A stretch of DNA of 64,000 bases from positions 1,426,001 through 1,490,000 of the forward strand of contig NZ_LT629690.1 of NCBI RefSeq assembly GCF_900102185.1, written 5' to 3'. Numbering within the stretch: position 1 is the stretch's first letter; each line of letters starts with the position of its first letter. Origin of the DNA: Terriglobus roseus (GTDB taxonomy: Bacteria > Acidobacteriota > Terriglobia > Terriglobales > Acidobacteriaceae). The notes beneath the pieces are model-generated. The model did not search any database and had not been told where the DNA came from. It was given only the letters and a program-made list of their open reading frames with translations. The position numbers were made by a program, and so were the translations under genes. Positions 51,796 to 60,696 of the stretch are shown here, in pieces.

Positions 51796-54036
51796 ATGCA
51801 ATATCGCAAGTTCATCGGCGCGAGCTTATGCGCATCCGCAACCTTGATGGTGGCACTCTCCAGCGAACGTGCGACTACTGTCCGTGCGGAACAGCACAAA
51901 CGGTATGCTGACTGGTCTCAGTTCGAAGGCAGCTCGGATGCATCGCAGTATTCTTCTCTGAAACAAGTCAACAAGACGAACGTTACCCAGCTCCAGCAGG
52001 CATGGTTTTATCCCGCAGGCAACAACGGTTTGCTCTTTGGCTCAAACCCTATCGTTGTTGATGGCGTGATGTTTGTGTTGGGGCGCAGCAACCGTATTGC
52101 GGCTCTGGATGCAGTCACGGGTAAAGAGATCTGGGTGTATGACACACAGAATCCTCGTGGCATTACTAATCGTGGTCTCACGTATTGGAAGAGCGACGAT
52201 GGGACGGATGCCCGCATCCTGTTTGCAAGTAATAACGAATTACATGCGTTGAACGCGAAGACTGGAACTTTGATCACCTCCTTTGGAGTGAATGGGAGTG
52301 TGAATCTAAAAGAGGGGCTGGGCCGCGATCCGTCGAAGGTTCGATCCATCCAGTCGAGTACGCCTGGGAAGATATTTGGAAACCTCATCCTTATGGGATC
52401 GGCTCCTGGCGAGGACTACGGTTCACCTCCGGGAGATATACGTGCTTATGACGTGATTACGGGCAAGCTGGTGTGGAGTTTTCATACGATTCCGCATCCG
52501 GGTGAGTTTGGTTATGACACCTGGCCGGCAGATGCGTGGCAACACGAAGGTGGCGTGAATACATGGGGAGAATTCTCGATTGACGAGAAGCGAGGCATTG
52601 CTTACTTCCCACTTGGATCGGCCACATATGACTTTTATGGTGCGGACAGAAAGGGCATGAATCTGTTCGCAAATTGCATCCTTGCTTTGGATGCGAAGAC
52701 CGGAAAGTACCTTTGGCACTTTCAAACTGTGCACCACGACTTGTGGGACTACGATCTGGCGGCGTCGCCCAAGCTGATTACGGTAAAGCACGACGGCAAG
52801 GTTGTTGATGCGCTTGCGGCTGCGGGAAAGAATGGCTTTCTGTATGTGCTGGATCGTGTTACGGGTAGGCCACTGTGGCCTATTGAAGAACGTCCTGTAC
52901 CGGTTTCAACAGTGCCGGGTGAGCAGTCTTGGCCAACGCAGCCTTTCCCCACTGTAGTGCCACCGTTTGTGCGGCAAAGCTTTACTGCTGATGACATTAA
53001 TCCATATATCCAGGAACCTGCAGAGCAGGAGAGATTGCGGAAGCTGGTACGTGAGGCCAAGAACGACGGCTTGTTCACTCCGCCATCGTTGCAGAACACC
53101 ATTCAGGCTCCTGGAAATGGTGGTGGTGCGAACTGGGGCGCGCTCGCTGCTGATCCCGATGCGGGCTTTGTTTATGTTCAAGCCAAGAACGCACCGTCAT
53201 TGTTGAAGCTGGAGCCACGAGCGCCGCGTCGCCCGATCCAAGGCCCTCCCTCCACAGTTGGCTTGGTGCTTTACAAACAGAATTGCCAAGCATGCCATCT
53301 TGCGGAGCAGCAGGGGCAGCCACCCGTTATCCCATCACTGAAGGGTGTTGTAGAACGGATTGGCGCGTCACGTGTGAAAGAGACCGTGCACAACGGGCAA
53401 TCACCGATGCCTGCATTCGCTGATTTCACAAACACCGATCTTGATGCGTTGGTTGCGTATCTCGAGAGTCCGTCGACGGCTAAAGCTCCTCCGAATTTAG
53501 AGGCGTTACTGGCGCCACCACCTAAGACCGCTGGTCAGCGTTATTGGACAGGCTACGGATATATGGATTCGGAAGATGGCCTGCCTGCTATTAAGGGACC
53601 GTGGTCGACGTTGACTGCATACGACTTGAATCGCGGCAAGATCGCTTGGCAGGTTCCTCTTGGAGGCATTACGCGCCTTGAAGCGAAAGGGATTAAGGGG
53701 ACTGGAAGTTACTGGCCTCGTGGCGGCGTTGCGGTTACGGCTGGTGGACTCATCTTCTCTGGAACGAAGTCCGATTCCAAGTTCCGCGCTTATGACAAGG
53801 ACACTGGAAAGGTTTTGTGGGAGAAAGAACTTCCTGCAGCACCGGAAGGCATTCCTGCTGTGTATGAGGTGAATGGCAAGGAATACATCGTGATCAGCGC
53901 AAGACCTGGAACAGTTCTTGCTGGAACGGATGTAGGAGCTCATCAGAACAGTGATGGTCCGCTTGCAAAGGAGACGTCGGGGGATGCGGCGCCTTCGCAG
54001 GGATACTACGTGTTCGCTCTGCCAGCAAAACGATAA
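51796..54036 (+). CDS. PQQ-dependent dehydrogenase with internal cytochrome c domain
   Basis: A 746-residue periplasmic quinohemoprotein. A signal segment (1-32) precedes a PQQ propeller with WSQFEGSSDASQYSSLKQVN, GITNRGLTYWKSDDGTDARI, GDIRAYDVITGKLVWSFHTI, GADRKGMNLFANCILALDAK, TGKYLWHFQTVHHDLWDYDL (about 300-317, catalytic WDYD) and GGGANWGALAADPDAGFVYV. A cytochrome c module is inserted at about 490-560 (C497-QA-C500-H501, with QSPMPAF supplying the axial Met), after which the propeller resumes (GYMDSEDGLPAIKGPWSTLT, PRGGVAVTAGGLIFSGTKSD). The heme would take electrons directly from PQQ. Sugars or polyols are likely substrates. It is 84 bp after the receptor and 32 bp before the transketolase gene. 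Confidence 0.9.
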   Translation: MQYRKFIGASLCASATLMVALSSERATTVRAEQHKRYADWSQFEGSSDASQYSSLKQVNKTNVTQLQQAWFYPAGNNGLLFGSNPIVVDGVMFVLGRSNRIAALDAVTGKEIWVYDTQNPRGITNRGLTYWKSDDGTDARILFASNNELHALNAKTGTLITSFGVNGSVNLKEGLGRDPSKVRSIQSSTPGKIFGNLILMGSAPGEDYGSPPGDIRAYDVITGKLVWSFHTIPHPGEFGYDTWPADAWQHEGGVNTWGEFSIDEKRGIAYFPLGSATYDFYGADRKGMNLFANCILALDAKTGKYLWHFQTVHHDLWDYDLAASPKLITVKHDGKVVDALAAAGKNGFLYVLDRVTGRPLWPIEERPVPVSTVPGEQSWPTQPFPTVVPPFVRQSFTADDINPYIQEPAEQERLRKLVREAKNDGLFTPPSLQNTIQAPGNGGGANWGALAADPDAGFVYVQAKNAPSLLKLEPRAPRRPIQGPPSTVGLVLYKQNCQACHLAEQQGQPPVIPSLKGVVERIGASRVKETVHNGQSPMPAFADFTNTDLDALVAYLESPSTAKAPPNLEALLAPPPKTAGQRYWTGYGYMDSEDGLPAIKGPWSTLTAYDLNRGKIAWQVPLGGITRLEAKGIKGTGSYWPRGGVAVTAGGLIFSGTKSDSKFRAYDKDTGKVLWEKELPAAPEGIPAVYEVNGKEYIVISARPGTVLAGTDVGAHQNSDGPLAKETSGDAAPSQGYYVFALPAKR

Positions 54037-54068
54037 GTGATTGCAACGTACAAGGGCTCTGGAACAAG

Positions 54069-56216
54069 ATGAAAACTGGAACACTATTCGCTTTTGGAGA
54101 GGCTTTGCTCTCCCAGCCTCACTACTTGATTCGCGAAGGGCTTTTGCGGCTGCTTGCGATCAAGGACTCTGATATACGATTGCTGACGCTTTCTCAGAGT
54201 CGGACTGCTGTCGACAATGGACTGCATGCAGGTGGAGCATTCTCCGCCACCATTCCCATGGTGGCATTGTTCTATGGTGGGTTTCTTTCACTTGATATCG
54301 AAGATCCAACGCGACGCGGTCAGGATATCTTCACGTTGAGCAAGGGGCATGCTGTTGCAACACTTGCTTCTATCTATGCGGAGATTGGTTACTTCGATGC
54401 GACGTTACTAGCGCACTCGCGCTCGCACCATAGCTTGCTGAATGGACATCCAGGGCCCGTGCTGCCTGGCATTCACATTGCCACCGGACCAATGGGACAG
54501 GGTATCGGCGTAGCGCAGGGATTTGCGATTGCAGGGCGTACTAGCCCACGTTTTGATTCCTATGCAATGGTGGGTGATGGCGAACTGCAGGAAGGGACCT
54601 GCTGGGAGACCATTATGTATGCGGGCCAAAGCCATCTGGATAATTTGTGTGTTCTGGTTGACCGAAACCATGGTCAGCTTGATGTTCACAACCGCACGCT
54701 TTTTCCGATGCCGGAGCTGGATGAAGTCTTCCGCTCCTTTGGATGGAATGCGCATAGTGTAGACGCAACACAATACGACGGTGTTGTGGCCGCGTTGGAG
54801 CAATTCCGTTATGGGCCACGCAATGGTAAGCCGACAGCCATCATCTGCAGTACGACGAAGGGCTACGGTGCGTTTAGTGACTTCATGAACAAGCATAAAG
54901 TCACTACTGCCGAAGCGCTGTTGGATCAGGAGGCTGAGTTACAGCGTGCACGTCGCGCGGAACGTGTTGCAGAGTTTCAAGAGCTGTTGGTCAAACTTGA
55001 CGACACCCAGGAAGACAAGCGCATTGCCCAGCTATTGCGACGTGCCGCGAAAGACACGCATCTGGATGAATCCAACAATTTCTCGCAAGTGATTGGCCCG
55101 GTACTTACGCGTCGAGCTCAGGTGCGTTTGAAGGCGGTGCAATACGATGATGCTGCTCTGCCGCGATTGGATCGCGGAAAGCAGTACACAGCCGCGGAGA
55201 TTGTCACCGCAGCGATGAAGGTCTTCGCGCGCGACCGTCGCGTTGTGTCCATCGATTCTGATCTTGCATCCACCAGTGGTCTGGAAGCCGGTGTGGCTGC
55301 GGTGGATCAAGCTCGCGCATTGAATGTGGGTGTTGCGGAAGCCAACATGATGTTGATTGGCGAAGCTATGGCCGCACTTGGACAGCAGGTATGGACCAGC
55401 ACATTCTGCCCATTCTTTAACTGGCAAGTGATGCGACGCATCGCAGTGGGACAGCAGGAGAGGTTCGAGGCGATTGCAGCGACCGATGGGTGGCTGAGCG
55501 AAGGTCATGGTCTTGATCTGACGTTTCTTGCTACGGCGGCCAACTTCGAAACACGTACGAACGGCGCTACACACATGGGCAACGATGACATCACCACGTT
55601 TGATGCTGTCGGACATCTGAAGATCATTGACGTTTCCTGCCCGCAGCAGATGTTGTCGTTGATGAAGTGGGCGATGCAGGGCAACAAAGGCTTGCTGTAT
55701 GTCCGAGTTATGCGTACTGCATCAGCCGTCTTGTATGGGCCGGAGTACACCTTCGAGTTTGGGACGGGCCATATTCTGAAGCAGACAGAAACCGATACCG
55801 TTGTGCTTATTAGTAGTGGACGTGGAACACATGAAGCTATGGAAGCCGCGGGTCTTTGCGCAGAGCAGGGAGTCGGAGTGACTGTGGTGGATATGCCTTC
55901 CATCGATGAGGAGTTGTTATTGCAACTGCATCGTTCGAGAAAGAAGATGATCTTCGCTGAGCAGAACAACGGTTATATATGGCAGAACTATCTGAAGGTT
56001 CTTTATCGTCATCGTGAGTTCCATCCATCTTCCACTGTATTTACGGTGAATACGCTCGATGCGCATGGCAAGCCGCAGTTCATACACTCCGCAACGTATG
56101 AAGAGTTGGTGGAAGTGTTTGGACTTTCAGGAGCGGCTCTAGCCAGAAAAGTATTGGAAGTGGGCGGTGAGCCGGAAAGTGAGGAATCCAGCCATGGCAT
56201 TGCCTATCGTGCATGA
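54069..56216 (+). CDS. Transketolase-like thiamine-diphosphate enzyme
   Basis: A 715-residue cytoplasmic protein containing both transketolase halves in one chain. The N-terminal ThDP domain has HAGGAFSATIPMVALFYGGF, FTLSKGHAVATLASIYAEIG and the ThDP motif GDGELQEGTCWETIMYAGQS through VDRN. A charged linker (about 285-345) leads to the pyrimidine-binding domain (IVTAAMKVFARDRRVVSIDS, GVAEANMMLIGEAMAALGQQ with the catalytic Glu) and the C-terminal domain (VVLISSGRGTHEAMEAAGLC). It is divergent from housekeeping transketolase and lies in a catabolic operon, so it may cleave a pathway-specific ketose phosphate. This recalls the dedicated transketolases of other sugar pathways (inference). The cupin gene overlaps its last 23 bases. 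Confidence 0.85.
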   Translation: MKTGTLFAFGEALLSQPHYLIREGLLRLLAIKDSDIRLLTLSQSRTAVDNGLHAGGAFSATIPMVALFYGGFLSLDIEDPTRRGQDIFTLSKGHAVATLASIYAEIGYFDATLLAHSRSHHSLLNGHPGPVLPGIHIATGPMGQGIGVAQGFAIAGRTSPRFDSYAMVGDGELQEGTCWETIMYAGQSHLDNLCVLVDRNHGQLDVHNRTLFPMPELDEVFRSFGWNAHSVDATQYDGVVAALEQFRYGPRNGKPTAIICSTTKGYGAFSDFMNKHKVTTAEALLDQEAELQRARRAERVAEFQELLVKLDDTQEDKRIAQLLRRAAKDTHLDESNNFSQVIGPVLTRRAQVRLKAVQYDDAALPRLDRGKQYTAAEIVTAAMKVFARDRRVVSIDSDLASTSGLEAGVAAVDQARALNVGVAEANMMLIGEAMAALGQQVWTSTFCPFFNWQVMRRIAVGQQERFEAIAATDGWLSEGHGLDLTFLATAANFETRTNGATHMGNDDITTFDAVGHLKIIDVSCPQQMLSLMKWAMQGNKGLLYVRVMRTASAVLYGPEYTFEFGTGHILKQTETDTVVLISSGRGTHEAMEAAGLCAEQGVGVTVVDMPSIDEELLLQLHRSRKKMIFAEQNNGYIWQNYLKVLYRHREFHPSSTVFTVNTLDAHGKPQFIHSATYEELVEVFGLSGAALARKVLEVGGEPESEESSHGIAYRA

Positions 56217-56580
56217 AAGCGACATCGAGGCACTGGATCTGCCTGGGAGGATGTTGCGCTGGGTTGTAACGAAAGAGACCACTGGGGCAGAGCATTGCAG
56301 CGTGGCCATGATTGAGGTACAGCCCGGTCAAAAGGTACGGCCAGCGCACTCTCATCCTCACGGCGAAGAGGTGATCTATCTTGTCAGCGGTAGCGGACGC
56401 GTATGGATTGACGGAGAGATCGGTGAGGTGCGCACAGGCAGCATGGTTCTTTTCCCTCAGGGAAAGCCGCATATGTTGCAGAACACGAGCGATGAAGTAA
56501 TGAAAGTTGTCTGCTTCTTTGCGCCGGCGACAAGCCTGGATAACTACCAGATGTTTGAAGGTCTTGGTTTTCAGGACTAA
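56194..56580 (+). CDS. Single-domain cupin protein
   Basis: A 128-residue cupin. Motif 1 is HSHPHGEEVIYLVSGSGRVW (metal ligands His-x-His and Glu) and motif 2 is GSMVLFPQGKPHMLQN (second His). Such small cupins act as sugar isomerases, lyases or ligand-binding proteins. The ATG at 56194 (MALPIVHESD) has GAGGAA 8 bases upstream; an in-frame ATG at 56167 lies further inside the transketolase gene. The 23-base overlap with the transketolase suggests linked functions, possibly isomerising its substrate or product. A terminator follows. Confidence 0.85.
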   Translation: MALPIVHESDIEALDLPGRMLRWVVTKETTGAEHCSVAMIEVQPGQKVRPAHSHPHGEEVIYLVSGSGRVWIDGEIGEVRTGSMVLFPQGKPHMLQNTSDEVMKVVCFFAPATSLDNYQMFEGLGFQD

Positions 56581-56594
56581 TGTTCTGTGTCCCC

Positions 56595-56625
56595 ATGGGC
56601 TCCCAGATGGGAGCCCATTCTTTTT
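56595..56625. terminator. Intrinsic terminator between convergent operons
   Basis: ATGGGCTCCC (56595-56604) and GGGAGCCCAT (56609-56618) form a perfect 10-bp stem with a 4-base loop, followed by TCTTTTT. It ends the receptor/PQQ/transketolase/cupin operon and lies 10 bp from the stop of the convergent aldehyde dehydrogenase. Confidence 0.9.
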
Positions 56626-56634
56626 GGGGCATTC

Positions 56635-58176
56635 TTAGCCGAGTGTTGGCATCGTGGTATCTACACCTACGCGGATGCCTGTGGGCCAGCGAGCAGTGAC
56701 TGTTTTAACGCGCGTATAGAAGCGGACGCCTTCTGGGCCGTGCATGGCATGATCGCCAAACAGTGAGCGCTTCCAGCCGCCGAAGCTATGGAACGCCATT
56801 GGCACAGGAATGGGAATGTTTACGCCCACCATGCCCACCTGAACCGCATGTGTGAAGGCGCGAGCAGTATCTCCGTCCCGTGTGAAGATGGACGTGCCAT
56901 TGCCGAACTCGTGTTGATTGATTAGGTCCAGCGCGGTCTGGAAGTTATTCGCACGCACAATGCCTAGCACCGGTCCGAAAATCTCGTCCTTATAGATGCT
57001 CATCTCCGGCTTCACATGATCGAACAGGCAAGCGCCTAAGAAGAAGCCATCACCCTTTGGCAGTGCGGAGTTGCGGCCATCTACAACCAACTCTGAGCCT
57101 TCCTGCACGCCTGTGTTGAGGTATCCCTTTACGCGCTCAAGATGCTGCTTTGTTACGAGCGGTCCAATATCGGAAGTGGCTTCCGTTCCGGGTTCTATCT
57201 TCAGCATGGCAATACGCTCCAACAACTTTTCACGCAGTTCGTCCGCTGTGTTGTTGCCTACAGTCACAGCGATTGAGATTGCCATGCAACGTTCACCGGC
57301 GGAACCGTAGGCAGCTCCAACGAGCGCGTCGGCTGCTTGATCCAGGTCGGCATCGGGCATCACGATCATGTGATTCTTTGCGCCGCCGAGTGCCTGCACG
57401 CGCTTTCCTTTTGCTGTGCCGCGTGTGTAGACATACTCTGCGATGGGAGTTGATCCTACGAAGCTGATCGCCTGCACATCCGGGTGATCCAACAGCCCAT
57501 CCACGGTTTCTTTGTCGCCGTGAAGTACGTTGAATACACCGTCTGGAAGGCCTGCTTCTTTCAGGAGTTCGGCGAGGATGAGCGCGGCACTAGGATCGCG
57601 TTCGCTTGGCTTTAGGATGAATGTGTTGCCGCAGGCCAAGGCCACGGGGAACATCCACATTGGCACCATGGCTGGGAAGTTGAATGGTGTGATGCCTGCC
57701 ACAACACCCAGCGGTTGCCGCATGTTCCAGCTATCGATTCCTGTGCCTACCTGCTCTGTAAATTCACCTTTCAGTAGTTGAGGGATGCCGGTGGCAAATT
57801 CAACAACTTCCAGCCCACGTGTTACTTCGCCCTTCGCATCGGAGAGGACCTTGCCGTGCTCCGATGTGATGGCTGCAGCAATGCGATCGGTATTCTTTTC
57901 CAGCAACTCGCGAAAACGAAACAGGATGCGTGCACGGCGCAGCGGAGGAAATGCCGCCCACTCTGGAAACGCCGCTTTGGCAGCCGCTACGGCACGTTCA
58001 AGTTCCTTGGCATTTGCCAAAGCGAGCCGCGCTTGTACCTGGCCTGTTGCTGGATTGTAGATATCGCTGAAACGGCCCGATGTACCGGGCACAGCGGCGC
58101 CGCCGATCCAGTGGGGGATCACACGTAGCGAAGCAGTTTCTGCAGTCAAATCAGGAAGAGTGGCGGTATTGGACAC
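56635..58176 (-). CDS. mmsA: CoA-acylating (methyl)malonate-semialdehyde dehydrogenase family protein
   Basis: A 513-residue aldehyde dehydrogenase. The MmsA/IolA subgroup is indicated by [40 protein letters not shown], the catalytic-Cys segment [17 protein letters not shown] and the C-terminal [20 protein letters not shown]. Members convert malonate or methylmalonate semialdehyde to acetyl- or propionyl-CoA with NAD and CoA, for instance at the end of inositol or valine breakdown. The GTG at 58176 (GAGG 8 bases upstream) is preferred over the ATG at 58224, which directly abuts operator C and has no ribosome site. Its product class suggests the pathway here yields a C3 semialdehyde (inference). 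Confidence 0.88.
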   Translation of the reverse strand: MSNTATLPDLTAETASLRVIPHWIGGAAVPGTSGRFSDIYNPATGQVQARLALANAKELERAVAAAKAAFPEWAAFPPLRRARILFRFRELLEKNTDRIAAAITSEHGKVLSDAKGEVTRGLEVVEFATGIPQLLKGEFTEQVGTGIDSWNMRQPLGVVAGITPFNFPAMVPMWMFPVALACGNTFILKPSERDPSAALILAELLKEAGLPDGVFNVLHGDKETVDGLLDHPDVQAISFVGSTPIAEYVYTRGTAKGKRVQALGGAKNHMIVMPDADLDQAADALVGAAYGSAGERCMAISIAVTVGNNTADELREKLLERIAMLKIEPGTEATSDIGPLVTKQHLERVKGYLNTGVQEGSELVVDGRNSALPKGDGFFLGACLFDHVKPEMSIYKDEIFGPVLGIVRANNFQTALDLINQHEFGNGTSIFTRDGDTARAFTHAVQVGMVGVNIPIPVPMAFHSFGGWKRSLFGDHAMHGPEGVRFYTRVKTVTARWPTGIRVGVDTTMPTLG

Positions 58177-58227
58177 GGCGAAAACCTCGGAAAGTCGTTT
58201 CGGAGATTGTCTTCCTATTGTCATAAA

Positions 58228-58255
58228 TACGCAATAGTAGTTGCGTAATACGCAA
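58228..58255. promoter_or_regulatory. Composite palindromic operator C (putative IclR site)
   Basis: TTGCGTAATACGCAA (58241-58255) is a perfect palindrome around a central A. Accessory arm TACGCAA (58228-58234) is 6 bp away, in 21-bp register. It sits 52 bp upstream of the preferred aldehyde dehydrogenase start. Confidence 0.78.
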
Positions 58256-58287
58256 TATGCCTCAATGCAAAGCAGTACTTACAAGAT

Positions 58288-58317
58288 GATGGGGACAGCA
58301 TCTCTGCTGTCCCCATC
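58288..58317. terminator. Perfect hairpin between lactonase and aldehyde dehydrogenase genes
   Basis: GATGGGGACAGCA (58288-58300) pairs perfectly with 58305-58317 around a 4-base loop. It lies just beyond the stop of the minus-strand lactonase and probably ends that transcript, although no long U-tract follows. Confidence 0.65.
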
Positions 58318-58347
58318 GATCGTCTGCGCGAAATTGCATCAGGATAG

Positions 58348-59373
58348 TTAGTGGGATTCGTTCCAGTGGACCATCGGCAAGCCCGGTGCAGGCGCGCAGA
58401 AATAGGGAATGCTTTGGCCACGTAACGAACCGATGTAAAGGGTCTGTAGGTCTGCTCCTCCGAAGGTCACACTTGCCATCCAAGGGGCAATACCGCGACC
58501 GGTTGCGAAGAGCACATCCTGCGTGACTGCACCCGCAAGAAATTGTTGTTCCAACGCGTCGACTTTCGCTGGGTCGCCCTCATCCAGGAACACACGCAGA
58601 TCGCCCTGAGGAGTGAGCGCCCACAACTTATCGGAATAGACGCATGTTCCCCAAAGATTGCCAATGCTATCGAATGCGATTCCATCTGGCCATGCCCCCT
58701 TGCCCAGGCTTGATGGGCCAAAGACTTCAGGAGTACCCAGAGTGCCGTCTTCATGAACTCGCATACGGCGGATGTGGCCGCCGGTTGTTTCTACGGCGTA
58801 CATCCACTCTTCATTGGCATCCATACGGATCTCATTGGTGAACTGAAATCCATCTGCCATGATCCGGAATTTTCCGTCGATGTAACGCGCAATGTATCCG
58901 TCATACAGGTCAGTGCGCAGTGCGTGCATCCAGTTCTTGATGCGTGTGGAGACGGTGATCCAGATACGTCCCTTCGAATCGCGGAGAACGAAATTGACCT
59001 TGCCAATCGCTTCACCTTCAATGCTGTCCGCCAGCACATGTGATTCGCCGGAGCGTGTCATCACTTCAAGGCGATCCGTGCCAAAGTTGGAGATGAGAAT
59101 ATCTCCATTTGGAGCGAATGCCAGACCGTTGGGCAGAGTGCCGGTCAGGTAACGTGTGGCTTCGTCGCCAGCATCTGCGAAGTAGTCGGAGATGCGCTGC
59201 GTCACGATCTCCTGCGTGCCATCATGCCGCATACGCACCACACCGCCGCGAGAATCTGCAGACCACAGTGTTCCATTGCGTTCTGCGAGGATGCACTCTG
59301 GGCGCTGTAAGCCTTCGCCAATGTACTGCAGGGAATTCGTGTCGATACCGAAATCAAGAATGGGATTAGACAT
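58348..59373 (-). CDS. SMP-30/gluconolactonase-family lactonase
   Basis: A 341-residue six-bladed propeller of the SMP-30/Gluconolactonase/LRE family. Characteristic segments are LQRPECILAERNGTLWSADS (metal-ligand Glu), LPNGLAFAPNGDILISNFGT, GKVNFVLRDSKGRIWITVST (Asn ligand), FTNEIRMDANEEWMYAVETT and GAWPDGIAFDSIGNLWGTCV (Asp ligand). It would hydrolyse a sugar lactone made by a PQQ dehydrogenase or SDR. No signal peptide, so cytoplasmic, which suits the lactone being formed by a soluble SDR. Operator D lies 54 bp upstream of the ATG at 59373. Confidence 0.88.
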   Translation of the reverse strand: MSNPILDFGIDTNSLQYIGEGLQRPECILAERNGTLWSADSRGGVVRMRHDGTQEIVTQRISDYFADAGDEATRYLTGTLPNGLAFAPNGDILISNFGTDRLEVMTRSGESHVLADSIEGEAIGKVNFVLRDSKGRIWITVSTRIKNWMHALRTDLYDGYIARYIDGKFRIMADGFQFTNEIRMDANEEWMYAVETTGGHIRRMRVHEDGTLGTPEVFGPSSLGKGAWPDGIAFDSIGNLWGTCVYSDKLWALTPQGDLRVFLDEGDPAKVDALEQQFLAGAVTQDVLFATGRGIAPWMASVTFGGADLQTLYIGSLRGQSIPYFCAPAPGLPMVHWNESH

Positions 59374-59426
59374 GCCGCAATCCTTCGTAATGCTCGATCT
59401 GGCGGCATGAGTTTCAATCCGCCGTA

Positions 59427-59454
59427 TTGCACAATGTGCAATATAGATTGCAAG
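59427..59454. promoter_or_regulatory. Composite palindromic operator D (putative IclR site)
   Basis: TTGCACAATGTGCAA (59427-59441) is a perfect palindrome, flanked by TA on both sides. Accessory arm TTGCAAG (59448-59454) is 6 bp away in 21-bp register, an exact mirror of the layout at operators A-C, as expected for a minus-strand gene. It is upstream of the lactonase. Confidence 0.75.
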
Positions 59455-59506
59455 GGTAGCACGAAGCGAGAAAGAGGGATGAGCTATGAGGCGGGGTGAA
59501 GAGGAA

Positions 59507-60298
59507 CTACTCGGACTGCTCGGAAGTGTTTAGAAGGGCCGCAATGCCCGCGGCTACACGCAGAACCTTCTTGCTGTAGCTGGGATATTGCTCTTTCAGG
59601 AAGCGCGAGTCTGGCGCCGAGATTCCAATGGAGCCGACGATCGAACCATCTTCGAGACGGATGGGGGCAGCGATGCAGCGCATGCCAGCGGCGTATTCAC
59701 CTTCGTCCGTCGCGTAGCCGCGAGTCTTGATTTCGTGGCACTCTTCCAGCAGTGACTTAAGGCTCGTAATGGTGTTTTTCGTGTGCCGCGTGAGTGCTCC
59801 CTGACCGAACTGCGACTTTAGCTCGCGCTCGTCGGCATCTGCCAAAAGAGCTTTTCCGTGCGCGGTGCAATACAGTGGCACCAGTTCGCCAGTTTGGCCT
59901 GCAACTGCGATGACGTGGTTTGCATGGGCCGAATCGATAAAGAGTGCGCTCTTGCCTTCTCGGACGGCCAAGTGCGCTGTTTCGTTCAGATCGTTTGCCA
60001 GCGCCTTCAGTTCTTTATGCGCTACGCGGACCAGCATGTTGCTCCAATCGTATTGGTGTGACAGCGTCCACATGGACGGCCCGAGAATGTAGTCCTTGCG
60101 ACCCGGGGGGCAGGAGAGAAAGCCACGGCGACGAAGGGTGTGGGCCAGTCGGAAGGCGCTGCTACGGTCGACTTCCAGTGCTTCCGCCAGTTCCGACAGT
60201 GTTACCGGCTGCTTGGAAAGCGCCACCATCTGGATGATGGTTAGGCCGCGGTCAAGGCTTTGGATGAAAGGGACGAGCGGTGATTTCTTCGGAGCCAT
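59507..60298 (-). CDS. IclR-family transcriptional regulator
   Basis: A 263-residue regulator. The N-terminal winged helix (residues about 10-75) shows QSLDRGLTIIQMVALSKQPV, TLSELAEALEVDRSSAFRLA and HTLRRRGFLSCPPGRKDYIL. The C-terminal effector domain has ETAHLAVREGKSALFIDSAH, PLYCTAHGKALLADADEREL, RGYATDEGEYAAGMRCIAAP and GSIGISAPDSRF, all typical of IclR. Family members bind palindromic DNA as dimers or tetramers and respond to small catabolic intermediates. Five matching palindromes surround this gene, making it the likely regulator of the locus. ATG at 60298 with AAGG 8 bases upstream; GTG at 60322 is an alternative. Confidence 0.9.
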   Translation of the reverse strand: MAPKKSPLVPFIQSLDRGLTIIQMVALSKQPVTLSELAEALEVDRSSAFRLAHTLRRRGFLSCPPGRKDYILGPSMWTLSHQYDWSNMLVRVAHKELKALANDLNETAHLAVREGKSALFIDSAHANHVIAVAGQTGELVPLYCTAHGKALLADADERELKSQFGQGALTRHTKNTITSLKSLLEECHEIKTRGYATDEGEYAAGMRCIAAPIRLEDGSIVGSIGISAPDSRFLKEQYPSYSKKVLRVAAGIAALLNTSEQSE

Positions 60299-60660
60299 GG
60301 ACCTTGCCTTGTTGAGGCCCACAGACTCCCGCCATCTTTCGGAAATATCACGTTAAGTGCCATTCCCTGAGGTATGTGCCGGTGAGAAAGCCTGGGGCGC
60401 TTCTCAGATTCTGCCTCCACCATATCACCCTGCTATGCCGTCATGCGAAGGCGTGGCAGCTGCTCGCTAGATGCCCCTACGCCCATACAAGATCGCCTTC
60501 TTCCCGTGCAGCCATTCGTTTTGATGGCGTCCAGAAGGAAATCTTTACTGCATACATCTAGGAGATGCTGGCGAACTGGACGATTGCCCTCAAGCGCAAT
60601 CAGAAATGGCTCTTGGTATGGCGATAAACCGGCTCTTGTAGATATTGCGATAACCGAGCC
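60299..60660. other. Intergenic region without a supported gene
   Basis: About 360 bp between the IclR gene and the SDR promoter. Small frames at 60376-60561 (plus) and 60433-60732 (minus) lack ribosome sites and family resemblance. It must contain the IclR promoter; no palindromic operator of the locus type is seen here. Confidence 0.5.
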
Positions 60661-60689
60661 TTGACGCTTACGAGATGGAACGTTAAGAT
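60661..60689 (+). promoter_or_regulatory. Predicted promoter of the SDR operon
   Basis: TTGACG (60661-60666), a 17-bp spacer and TAAGAT (60684-60689). The operator at 60697 covers the predicted transcription start, so a bound regulator would block initiation. Confidence 0.7.
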
Positions 60690-60696
60690 TTGCTCG

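Noticed and set aside
54069-56216. Identification as the ThDP enzyme of inositol catabolism (IolD)
   Set aside because: The domain order and ThDP motifs are those of transketolase, not of the acetolactate-synthase-like IolD, so a standard inositol operon is not supported.
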